Shown in pieces: positions 50,143 to 58,123 of a DNA stretch of 64,000 bases. The DNA is from Sneathiella sp. P13V-1. Its GTDB lineage: Bacteria > Pseudomonadota > Alphaproteobacteria > Sneathiellales > Sneathiellaceae. The position numbers and the translations under genes are program-made. The DNA is taken from positions 1,178,001 to 1,242,000 of the forward strand of contig NZ_WYEU01000001.1 of assembly GCF_015143595.1 (NCBI RefSeq), read 5' to 3'. Numbering within the stretch: the stretch's first letter is position 1; the number at the start of each line of letters is the position of its first letter. Under the pieces are notes generated by a model that made no database searches, was not told the DNA's origin, and was given only the letters and a program-made list of their open reading frames with translations.

Positions 50143-52869
50143 TCAATCAACCGCGGGCAAGTAAACCGAAATGATCGTTCCCTCATTTTCTGCGGATTTG
50201 ATACCAATATTGCCGCCAGATTGTTTCGCAAATCCCATAATCATGCTCAGGCCCAATCCGCTTCCTTTGCCCACTTCTTTGGTTGTGAAGAAGGGATCGA
50301 AAATGCGCTCCTGAATGTCCAGTGGGATACCGGCACCGTTATCTTCAACTTTTAAACAAACATAATGGCCTATGGGAAGTTTGTACGTCTCTGAGTTTTC
50401 TTCAGTAATTGAACAATTCTGAGTTTTCACTTTCAATGTGCCACCGCTTGGCATGGCATCGCGAGAATTGAGACACAGGTTGAGAACGCTGTTTTCGACC
50501 TGATTGGGGTCCACCACCGTTTCCTTGAGGTCAGGCGCATGTTCAACGATGATGTCGATATCGGCTCCCAAGGTTCTGTGGATCATGCTCATCATGGTTT
50601 CAACCTGGTCACTGATTTTGATCTTTTTGGGTGCCAATGGTTGTTTCTGTGAATAGGCCAGCATTTGGTGGGTGAGCTCAGCGCCCCTTGATGCTGCTTT
50701 GATTATATTCTCGGTTTTCGCGGATAGGGCACCCTGCTTCAAGTCCGCCAAATCTTCTTGCAGCATTTCTGCGTTTCCAAGAATGATGCCCAACAGGTTA
50801 TTAAAATCATGGGCGATACCACCTGACAGATTTCCCACAGCTTCCATCTTTTGCGCTTGTTTGACACGCTCTTCCAGATCTACTTTATGGGTAATGTCGG
50901 TATTACAGCCACGAAAGCCTGCAAAATTCCCTTGGGGGTCGTAAATCGGTATGCCGCTGGTTGTGAACCAGTGTTTTTTGCCTGTTTTCTTGTGAAATCT
51001 TGGAAATTCTGCATCCCGATAGGCGCGCTTTTCATCAATAGCGTTCAGAAAAACGCTAATTCCGGGGTTCTGTTGTTCTTCTTCAGAAAAAATAGACCGA
51101 ATGGTTTTGTCAAAATACCAGTTTTTACTGTGCCCAACAAAACTATCAACGTCATCAGAGATATAAGTGAAATAACCATCAGCATCTGTTTCCCAATAAA
51201 TATCAGAAGAAAACAGAGTGAGGTCTTTAAAGCGCTTTTCGTTGATCCGAAGCAGATCTTCAAGTTTTTTGCGTTCAGTGACGTCTCGAGACATGCCGAA
51301 TACCGAAACTGCATTTCCATGTTCATCCACTTGAACTTCAGCTCTTCCCTGAATGAACTTTTCTTTACCATCCACGATCATCCGGTGCTCGAAGTCAAAG
51401 GGGGTTCTTGCCTCGATGCCATCCCGGTAGACCTGCAAAATCGGCTCATATTCGCCTTCTGGGAACATCTCTTTAAATTCATCCAGCGGAATTGCTGAAG
51501 ACTGGTGATTAATCCCCAGAATTTGGCGGAGCTCATCGGAGGGTGTGAAATGGAGGTTCTTGAGGTCAAATATCCAATGCCCCGCTTCAAACAGGGTCTG
51601 GGCGCTCGCCAGTTGCGCTTTTTGAAACTCCAGTTTTTCCAACAGCTCACGGGTTTCGGAAATATCTCGTATCGTGAAGATGGCGGCTTTGTGTTCTTTC
51701 CACTCTACCGGACCATAGGTGACATCCGCATAGAAATAGGTCCCATCAATTCGTTTCAAGCGGCAATTGAAGCGAAGGCGATCGTCGAAAACATGATCGT
51801 TAATCTGTGATGTCACGAAGTCGATATCATCGGGGTGAACGTAATCCCGATAAGGGATTTTGATCATTTCCATCTCATCGGAAGCCCCAAAAAGGGAAAG
51901 GACTTGTTGGTTTACGTAGGCGATTTTACCGTCTTGCAAAATGGAGATAGCGTCAGGACTTGCTTCCAAAAGATGGCGAAACCTTTGCTCTTTGTTCTTG
52001 AGATCCTGCTCTTTTTTTCGAAAAGGCGTAATATCCGTCAGGCTGGCAACCCAGCCCCCTGTTGGTAGTTTCGAATCCTTAATGCGAATATTCCGGCCAT
52101 CTTCCAATTCAACATCAAGATGGGGGATTTCACCGCGGTGCAGCTTTTCTCTTTCTGTGATCCATTTATCTTCATGGCCTTGCACTGAGGGCATGGAGCC
52201 ACTAAAAGCAGCAATTTGTGCTAAATCATTGAAGTGAACGCCAGGTTTAAGGTGACCTCTCATCCATGGATAATATTCCAATTGCTGGGGGCTATAGGCA
52301 ACCACACGATCTTTATCATCATATATGATAAATGAGTCATTTGTGGCCTCCATGGAGGCGGTTAAATATTTGTCAGTCTCAGAGTGCTGGATGTTATTTT
52401 TTTGGGCCGTATTTTCACTGTCAATCAATCGCCCAAAGCTTTTGCGAAGCAGCTCAGCGAAGCATCCGGATATCTGATCCAGTAGACTTTTTGCCATTCC
52501 GCTTTTGTGGCCGATCAGGATGAGGCCATTTTCCTGCCCCGATGGGGATTGGGTGACCAGTGCAAGATAATCTTCGCTGACATCAGCCTCAGGGAATATG
52601 TGCTTTTCTTTTGTGGGGGTAAAATACCAGGCAATGGGATCTTGATCCGGGCGCGCCAGAAGCCTGAGCCCGATCATCGAGAGATGCTGTTGAAAATGAA
52701 CGGGTCTGAAATAGGTGCCAGATTCATGCCTGACATAAAGTTCAGCGGCTGTAATCTTCAGTTCCTGAATCAGTATATCTTTAAAGTTCTGAAATTTAGT
52801 TGCCAAAGATCCCTTGGACCATACCAGGCTGCCAATTACGGCATCCCAGTCCATACTATGCACCGTCAT
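50143..52869 (-). CDS. Multi-PAS sensor histidine kinase, soluble
   Basis: A 908-residue kinase with no clear membrane segment, so probably cytoplasmic. The first 160 residues may form a GAF-like domain (TAAELYVRHESGTYF). It is followed by a series of PAS/PAC units, recognised by TNDSFIIYDDKDRVVAYSPQ (about 175), LEASPDAISILQDGKIAYVN (about 305), HFTPSDELRQILG (about 440) and FSSDIYWETDADGYFTYISD (about 560). The C-terminal kinase has the H-box LSGGIAHDFNNLLGIILG (His near 688), N-box NSVLNLCLNSRDAMP, G1 VEDNGAGIP and G2 GKGSGLGLSMIMGFAKQS. No receiver domain is attached and no response regulator is adjacent; signal and output are unknown. A CYTH gene follows. Confidence 0.9.
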   Translation of the reverse strand: MTVHSMDWDAVIGSLVWSKGSLATKFQNFKDILIQELKITAAELYVRHESGTYFRPVHFQQHLSMIGLRLLARPDQDPIAWYFTPTKEKHIFPEADVSEDYLALVTQSPSGQENGLILIGHKSGMAKSLLDQISGCFAELLRKSFGRLIDSENTAQKNNIQHSETDKYLTASMEATNDSFIIYDDKDRVVAYSPQQLEYYPWMRGHLKPGVHFNDLAQIAAFSGSMPSVQGHEDKWITEREKLHRGEIPHLDVELEDGRNIRIKDSKLPTGGWVASLTDITPFRKKEQDLKNKEQRFRHLLEASPDAISILQDGKIAYVNQQVLSLFGASDEMEMIKIPYRDYVHPDDIDFVTSQINDHVFDDRLRFNCRLKRIDGTYFYADVTYGPVEWKEHKAAIFTIRDISETRELLEKLEFQKAQLASAQTLFEAGHWIFDLKNLHFTPSDELRQILGINHQSSAIPLDEFKEMFPEGEYEPILQVYRDGIEARTPFDFEHRMIVDGKEKFIQGRAEVQVDEHGNAVSVFGMSRDVTERKKLEDLLRINEKRFKDLTLFSSDIYWETDADGYFTYISDDVDSFVGHSKNWYFDKTIRSIFSEEEQQNPGISVFLNAIDEKRAYRDAEFPRFHKKTGKKHWFTTSGIPIYDPQGNFAGFRGCNTDITHKVDLEERVKQAQKMEAVGNLSGGIAHDFNNLLGIILGNAEMLQEDLADLKQGALSAKTENIIKAASRGAELTHQMLAYSQKQPLAPKKIKISDQVETMMSMIHRTLGADIDIIVEHAPDLKETVVDPNQVENSVLNLCLNSRDAMPSGGTLKVKTQNCSITEENSETYKLPIGHYVCLKVEDNGAGIPLDIQERIFDPFFTTKEVGKGSGLGLSMIMGFAKQSGGNIGIKSAENEGTIISVYLPAVD

Positions 52870-53021
52870 AACTTACTTGTCCCACACACATCGCCTGCCA
52901 AGGCAGGAAACAGATACCACACACACCATCCAGCGGCCATTAACCACACATAAACGCCAGAAACAAACTATAAATTCTGTTTTGGTAATATTTTATTAAA
53001 ACTTATTGAACTTGCTGTGAT

Positions 53022-54053
53022 CTAGGTGCTAATTGGTGGGAAGTGCCAGCTTGAGGGGCCAAAAGGTGCCAGATTTCCAAAAAACTGGTTGGCACTTTTC
53101 TCCCACGTGTATTGAAGGGCAAATGCGCGGCAGGCGTCAGGATCTATGGTAAGGGCCTTCTGGGCAGCCCGAGCCAGATCTTCATCCAACACCCCTACAT
53201 CGGAGTTGCCGATAACATCCAGTGGCCCTGTCACTGGGTAGGCGGCAACGGGAACGCCTGAGGCTAAGGCCTCCAGCAGGACCAAGCCAAATGTATCTGT
53301 TCGGCTTGGGAAAACAAAAACATCTGCGGATGCATAATGTGCTGCCAGATCTTCCCCTTCCTTCATTCCCAGAAAATAGACTTTGGGGTATTTGACTTCC
53401 AGTTGCGCGCGTTGAGGCCCGTCACCAACGACGACTTTGCTACCGGGTAGGTCGAGATCTAGGAAGGCTTCAATGTTTTTCTCAATTGCCATTCGTCCCA
53501 CATACATGAAGATCGGGCGCGGCAAATCTTCCATTAGTTTTTCTCTTGGGTGGAAGAGATCCGTATCAATGCCACGTGACCAGCGTTTTATATTTTGAAA
53601 GCCTCTGGATTTAAGCGAATCCTCCAAGGTTTGTGTTGCGACCATCAAGCATTTGGAAGGTTTATGAAACCATTTTAAAAACGCATAGCCGACAGATAAG
53701 GGGAGCCTCGTGCGCGCCTTGACATATTCCGCAAAAAGCGTGTGAAAGGCGGTCGTAAAGGGTATGTCATTCTTCACGCAATAGCGCCTCGCCGCCATAC
53801 CCAAGGGACCTTCTGTAGCAATATGAATAGCACTAGGTCGGGCAGCTTCAATCATCTTGCCAACCTTTTTGCCTATGAAAAGGCTCAGGCGGATTTCTGG
53901 ATAGGTCGGGCAAGGAATGGTGCGAAATAGGTTGGGGGTAATCGTTATGATCTCGTGCCCCTGTTTTTCCAGTTCTGATTTCAGTTGAGTCAGCGTCCGG
54001 ACGACACCATTGATTTGAGGCGCCCAAGCGTCAGAGACGATGATGCAACGCAT
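53022..54053 (-). CDS. Glycosyltransferase family 4, Agt-like (diacylglycerol glycosyltransferase candidate)
   Basis: A 343-residue GT-B glycosyltransferase of family 4. It begins MRCIIVSDAWAPQINGVVRT and has PFTTAFHTLFAEYVKAR, WSRGIDTDLFHP, the C-terminal domain start FMYVGRMAIEKN, VVVGDGPQRAQL, and the sugar-nucleotide-binding SRTDTFGLVLLEALASGVPV with the EX7E motif. Relatives include SqdX, PimB-like mannosyltransferases and Agt, which makes glycosyl-diacylglycerols. Agt is favoured because the gene overlaps a PlcP-type phospholipase by 64 nt, an arrangement known from phosphate-starved marine bacteria. The start at 54053 is well supported by the conserved N-terminus and AGGAAAAAG. Sugar donor not predictable. 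Confidence 0.82.
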   Translation of the reverse strand: MRCIIVSDAWAPQINGVVRTLTQLKSELEKQGHEIITITPNLFRTIPCPTYPEIRLSLFIGKKVGKMIEAARPSAIHIATEGPLGMAARRYCVKNDIPFTTAFHTLFAEYVKARTRLPLSVGYAFLKWFHKPSKCLMVATQTLEDSLKSRGFQNIKRWSRGIDTDLFHPREKLMEDLPRPIFMYVGRMAIEKNIEAFLDLDLPGSKVVVGDGPQRAQLEVKYPKVYFLGMKEGEDLAAHYASADVFVFPSRTDTFGLVLLEALASGVPVAAYPVTGPLDVIGNSDVGVLDEDLARAAQKALTIDPDACRAFALQYTWEKSANQFFGNLAPFGPSSWHFPPIST

Positions 54054-54844
54054 TCTTTTTCCTGTTCTTTTGAAGATGTAATTTTCTGAAATGTCGGAGA
54101 GACCCAGTGGAGGATTTCAAGTCGTCCATCGTGGTGCTCAACCAGAGCAGAGCAGCTCTCTACCCAATCGCCGTCATTGCAATATAGGATCCCGTCAATA
54201 TCTCGGATTTCCGGGTGATGAATATGACCACAGATGACTCCATCCACACCTTTGTCACGGGCGACATCTGCAAGTGCATTTTCAAAGTCAGCGATAAACT
54301 GAACAGCGTTTTTCACTTTCAATTTTAAATAGGCGGAAAGGGACCAATAGGGATAGCCGAGTTTTTCACGGACTGCGTTGACAATATCGTTCAGCTTCAA
54401 GCAGAGGCCGTAAGCCCAGTCACCGAGGAGCGCAAGCCACTTGGCATATTTGACGACAACATCAAATTCATCCCCATGCAGAATGAGGAACTTCTTCCCA
54501 TCCTCAGTTTCGTGAACCATTTCCCGGGCGACTTTGATATCCCCGAAATCATGTTCCACATAAGCGCGGGCAAAGGCATCGTGATTGCCGGGTATGAAGT
54601 AAACTTGCGTGCCTTTTCTGGCTTTGCGCAGAATTTTCTGGACCACGTCATTATGCGCCTGTGGCCAGTACCAGTTCCGCCTCAACGACCAGCCATCAAT
54701 AATATCGCCAACCAGATAGAGTTTTTCGCTTTCGGTATTTTTGAGGAAATCCAAGAGAAAGGCGGCTTTACAACCGGGTGTGCCCAGATGGATATCGGAA
54801 ATCCAGATGCTCTTGAACTTGCGTGGTGCCGGTAAAGCGTTCAT
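53990..54844 (-). CDS. plcP: Calcineurin-like phosphoesterase, PlcP-type phospholipase C candidate
   Basis: A 284-residue metallophosphoesterase of the COG2908 group. All metal motifs are present: SDIHLG (near 16), VGDIIDGWSLRR, PGNHD, HGDEFD, GHIHHPEI (near 215) and the specific NDGDWVESC. Older annotation would be UDP-2,3-diacylglucosamine hydrolase (LpxH-like). In Sinorhizobium and marine heterotrophs this subgroup, PlcP, releases diacylglycerol from phosphatidylcholine or other phospholipids when phosphate is short. The next gene is an Agt-like glycosyltransferase overlapping by 64 nt, and the divergent neighbour is a diacylglycerol kinase, both consistent with DAG as product. I judge PlcP more likely than LpxH from this context. 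Confidence 0.78.
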   Translation of the reverse strand: MNALPAPRKFKSIWISDIHLGTPGCKAAFLLDFLKNTESEKLYLVGDIIDGWSLRRNWYWPQAHNDVVQKILRKARKGTQVYFIPGNHDAFARAYVEHDFGDIKVAREMVHETEDGKKFLILHGDEFDVVVKYAKWLALLGDWAYGLCLKLNDIVNAVREKLGYPYWSLSAYLKLKVKNAVQFIADFENALADVARDKGVDGVICGHIHHPEIRDIDGILYCNDGDWVESCSALVEHHDGRLEILHWVSPTFQKITSSKEQEKECVASSSLTLGRLKSMVSSGR

Positions 54845-55000
54845 GAATTCCCCGACTACTGCTCTCTAATATCGACTTTCACGGAACCGTCATCAAAAAG
54901 TTGAATTCCGGTAACGAACTTTCACGAGGATTCTTTATTAGATAGACTGCAATTAAATGACCGCTAAGTGATGTTTTTGTGGCGAAAGGAAGTCGGATAG

Positions 55001-55882
55001 GTGACACGAAGATCCAATCTACTGGTCATTCATAACCCTGCATCGGGTGCAAAAAACGAACGCCGTTTTGCCAAAGCTGTAAATCTGCTTGTTAGTCAGG
55101 GATGTTCGTTGGATATCAAGAAAACAACCGGCCCGGGCCATGCGGAAGAACTGGCACATTTCGCAGGTAAGCAACCAGACGCACCTGAAGCTGTTATTGT
55201 CGCAGGCGGGGATGGAACCCTCGCCGAAGTGGCGCAAGGATTAAGAGGAAGTGATCTTCCCATGGGGGTTATTCCCCTTGGCACCGCCAATGTGTTTGCC
55301 CAGGAAATTGGGGTTGCCAACAATTACCGCAAGGTCGCAGAAGTTATCCAAAAGGGGCGTCAAGTTCAGATTTATCCCGGATATGCGGACGGGCGGCGAT
55401 TTCTTCTGATGATAGGGTGTGGTTACGATAGCCACGCTGTGGCTGCACTTAATCCTTTGGAAAAGAAAAAATGGGGGGCCGCGGCTTATCTGTTTGCAGC
55501 ACTTCGGGTGCGTCGTCAGTTTAAAAATTTCCAAGTGCAACTGGACCATGACGGAAAAATCCACACTGGTGCCAGTATTATAGTCTCCCGTGCGAAGCAC
55601 TATGGGGGGCCATTTAATGCCTTTCCAAAGGCAGATTTGGAGCAGCGCGCGTTTGAAATTCTGATTATGAACAACGCAGGTTTTTGGGCGGCAACCAAAT
55701 ACGGGCTGGGGTTGCTCTTGGGATCAATTGAAAGCTTTGGGGCGGATCGAATGACAGTGACAGGTTCCCTGAGGCTAACTAGTGATTTCCCTTCTAATTT
55801 TCAAATGGACGGCGATGGGTTTGAGAAAAAAGTTGTAGAAATTGAGCTTGATACATTGCCACTTCAGATTCTGAAGCCCTGA
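55001..55882 (+). CDS. Diacylglycerol kinase-family lipid kinase
   Basis: A 293-residue DagK/YegS-type kinase, which phosphorylates diacylglycerol or related lipids to phosphatidate at the membrane. The nucleotide-binding VIHNPASGAKNERRFAK (near residue 10), the catalytic-domain VAGGDGTLAEVAQGL (near 66), and IPLGTANVFAQEIG (near 88) are clear. Later, MIGCGYDSHAVAAL and the C-terminal beta domain with FQMDGDGFEKK are present. Starts at GTG 55001 with a GGAAG-type Shine-Dalgarno. Divergent from plcP-agt across 156 nt: it would recycle the DAG that PlcP makes, or compete with Agt for it (inference). Confidence 0.87.
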   Translation: MTRRSNLLVIHNPASGAKNERRFAKAVNLLVSQGCSLDIKKTTGPGHAEELAHFAGKQPDAPEAVIVAGGDGTLAEVAQGLRGSDLPMGVIPLGTANVFAQEIGVANNYRKVAEVIQKGRQVQIYPGYADGRRFLLMIGCGYDSHAVAALNPLEKKKWGAAAYLFAALRVRRQFKNFQVQLDHDGKIHTGASIIVSRAKHYGGPFNAFPKADLEQRAFEILIMNNAGFWAATKYGLGLLLGSIESFGADRMTVTGSLRLTSDFPSNFQMDGDGFEKKVVEIELDTLPLQILKP

Positions 55883-55945
55883 AACTTATTCTGTCCCATT
55901 GGTCAGAACCGGTGTAATGTGAGGTTCAATTCTTCAGGTGGATTA

Positions 55946-57127
55946 ATGCAACCTTCCTACACTCACCGCGCTGCAAGCCTGCGAATGCAAGGCTATTACA
56001 CAGCATTTTTCGCTGTATATGGTATCGCTATCCCGCTCTGGCCCCGTTGGCTGGAAGGGGAGGTGACCCTGCAATATGTGGGCTTTGTGCTGGGTGTGTC
56101 CTATTGGTTGAAACTTGTAATCGTTCCCATAACAGCCTGGATAGCTGATGCCATTGGTGACAGGCGTCAGGTCATGATTGCTTTGGCAGTGATGTTGTTT
56201 GTGTTGTTGGCGATGATGCCTTTTTTTGAAGGCTGGATTGCCTTTGCGGTTCTTTGGGGGCTTGGCGGCGCCATGCTTTCAACCGGTATTCCCTTGTCTG
56301 ATGGGCTGACCATGCGCTTGGGCCAGCTTTTGGGTGTGGATTTTGGCAAGGTTAGAAGCTGGGGATCTTTTAGTTTTATGGCAAGCGCCCTTGCTGTTGG
56401 CGCCCTTGCGGATCAATTTGGGGATCAGGTTATATACTGGGCCATGGTCGTGACATCCGTGTTGTTGATTATCGCTGCTATTGCTGCTCCGAAAGTGCAT
56501 ACGGAGCCACTTAACGATAAAACGCCCTTGTTTGAGCCGCTTAAACTGCCGAATTTCCCGTTGTTTTTGGTAACGGTGTCTTTGTTGTTGTCGACGCATG
56601 CCGCGCTTTATGGTTTTAGTGCGATTTATTGGAAATCCCTTGGCTATAGCAATCTGACCATCACACTTCTGTGGATGGCAGGGGTTGTTGCAGAAATTGC
56701 CATGTTCTCAATTTCAAGCCGGATTATTGATCGTTTTGGCGCTATGCCCATGATAATTGTTGCGGCCGTGGGTGGGGTCGTACGTTGGATGCTATTGTCA
56801 TATGCGACAGAACTGCCTTTGATTGTAATCGGTCAGGCTCTGCACGCTTTTACTTTTGCCCTGCTTTATATGTCTTTAATCGCCTATATGAGCAAGCGTG
56901 TTCCACCTGCCATTTCGGCTTCTGCACAGGGGCTTTATGACAGCCTTTCCATGGGGGTGTTCTTTGGTGTCCTGACCATGGCCGCCGGTGCCCTTTATGA
57001 GATGGATCCAGCCTACAGTTTCTTATTGATGGCGGGGTGTTCCTTTGTTGGAGGTGGCCTTGCGGTGTTGCTGTTGGCGAAGGTGAGGCGATATGAGCGA
57101 CGAGAGCTTGATCTTTCTGAAAGCTGA
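55946..57127 (+). CDS. MFS transporter, phenylpropionate-permease-like (PPP) group
   Basis: A 393-residue, twelve-helix inner-membrane transporter. The N-terminus (SLRMQGYYTAFFAVYGIAIP), the RSWGSFSFMASALAVGAL region near residue 145 and ISSRIIDRFGAMPMIIVAA near 270 match the MFS_1_like/HcaT-type permeases. Substrate is unknown; the family includes 3-phenylpropionate and nucleoside permeases. I use the ATG at 55946 behind AGGTGG; the GTG at 55919 lacks a ribosome binding site. It follows the lipid kinase by 63 nt and converges with the phosphatase gene, 16 nt apart. Confidence 0.82.
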   Translation: MQPSYTHRAASLRMQGYYTAFFAVYGIAIPLWPRWLEGEVTLQYVGFVLGVSYWLKLVIVPITAWIADAIGDRRQVMIALAVMLFVLLAMMPFFEGWIAFAVLWGLGGAMLSTGIPLSDGLTMRLGQLLGVDFGKVRSWGSFSFMASALAVGALADQFGDQVIYWAMVVTSVLLIIAAIAAPKVHTEPLNDKTPLFEPLKLPNFPLFLVTVSLLLSTHAALYGFSAIYWKSLGYSNLTITLLWMAGVVAEIAMFSISSRIIDRFGAMPMIIVAAVGGVVRWMLLSYATELPLIVIGQALHAFTFALLYMSLIAYMSKRVPPAISASAQGLYDSLSMGVFFGVLTMAAGALYEMDPAYSFLLMAGCSFVGGGLAVLLLAKVRRYERRELDLSES

Positions 57128-57143
57128 ACAAAATAACCAGTTT

Positions 57144-58025
57144 TCAGGAGAACATGTTTTTCTTGTATTCTTTCAAAGTTCCGCTGCTTAAAAAGCGTAC
57201 CTTGTTACCTTCAAAAATGGCGGCGGTGATCCGTCCTTTTTGCTTGTAACTGCCTGTATCAATCCCGATGCGATGGGGTTTAATCTCAGGGCGCATTCTT
57301 GGCGTTATGCTGTGCCCGTGGACCACCAGATATTTCTTCTCAGACCCCTGCCAATTCAGGAAGGGCCCACGGATCCAATGAATATCTTCTACCCGCTGAT
57401 CTTTCAGTTTGCGATCAAAATTAATGCCCGCATGCACAAAAACGAGAGGGCCAATTCTCTCAAGTTGATCCAGGTTCTTTAAAAACTGCAGATGTTTTTT
57501 AGGGAAGTTTGCCCGGAACATTTTGAGTTGAGTTTTTAGACTGGCCCCTTCAGGGATCTCTACGCCTGCATAGCTCAAATAGCTCTCAACGGTCTCTTTT
57601 CCTCCGTTACGCCACCAGACTTCCTCGCGCGTTCCGGATTGCTCAAGAGCCTCCAGCGTCAATGTTTCGTGATTTCCTTGAAGAAAGAAGGCTTCTTGGC
57701 CGGTTTTCTTTGCTTCTTTCTTCCGCTTAATAAGTTTGTCGATGATATAGGGGGAATGAGGGCCTCGATCCACATAATCCCCTAAAAACAGCAGGGTTTC
57801 TTTTTCTATAGGATTGTCAGCCCGGTACTTGTCGACAAGGGACATGAGCTCCTTAAAGCGCCTCTTCTGACCATGGATATCTCCAATCGCAATAACGCGT
57901 TCTCCCTTTGCAAGAGAGACCCTGAGTTTCTTTTTTGGAAAAAGGCCAAACATAGTTCGCTTGTCGTTGTTTTTCGATTCCATGTCAACAGGACGATGAA
58001 AATGAGTGTTGCGGGATTTCATCAT
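57144..58025 (-). CDS. Serine/threonine-type protein phosphatase (PPP family)
   Basis: A metallophosphoesterase of the PP1/ApaH-like PPP family, up to 293 residues. The dimetal motifs are complete: IAIGDIHGQ (near 48), GDYVDRGPHSPY (near 87), QGNHE (near 116), FVHAGINFD and VVHGHSITP, and a C-terminal RIGIDTGSYKQKGRITAAIF. The fold and HGH spacing fit bacterial protein phosphatases rather than ApaH, but specificity is open. The start is uncertain: ATGs at 58025/58022 give the longest form, while MFGLFPKKK (57953) resembles many relatives; the first residues are unusually polar. Divergent from the msbA-like gene. Confidence 0.82.
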   Translation of the reverse strand: MMKSRNTHFHRPVDMESKNNDKRTMFGLFPKKKLRVSLAKGERVIAIGDIHGQKRRFKELMSLVDKYRADNPIEKETLLFLGDYVDRGPHSPYIIDKLIKRKKEAKKTGQEAFFLQGNHETLTLEALEQSGTREEVWWRNGGKETVESYLSYAGVEIPEGASLKTQLKMFRANFPKKHLQFLKNLDQLERIGPLVFVHAGINFDRKLKDQRVEDIHWIRGPFLNWQGSEKKYLVVHGHSITPRMRPEIKPHRIGIDTGSYKQKGRITAAIFEGNKVRFLSSGTLKEYKKNMFS

Positions 58026-58123
58026 TGATGCCCGGCGGTCATTCTTCTGCTTGAAATGACTCTGTAACGGGATATTTACGTGCTAGTGCAAGTATTTGGG
58101 TATTGATCCTATGGGAGTTGGGC

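Noticed and set aside
53990-54053. 64-nt gene overlap as a sign of an annotation or sequence error
   Set aside because: The glycosyltransferase start has a good ribosome binding site and a conserved N-terminus, and all phosphoesterase motifs lie well before the overlap, so both ends look genuine.
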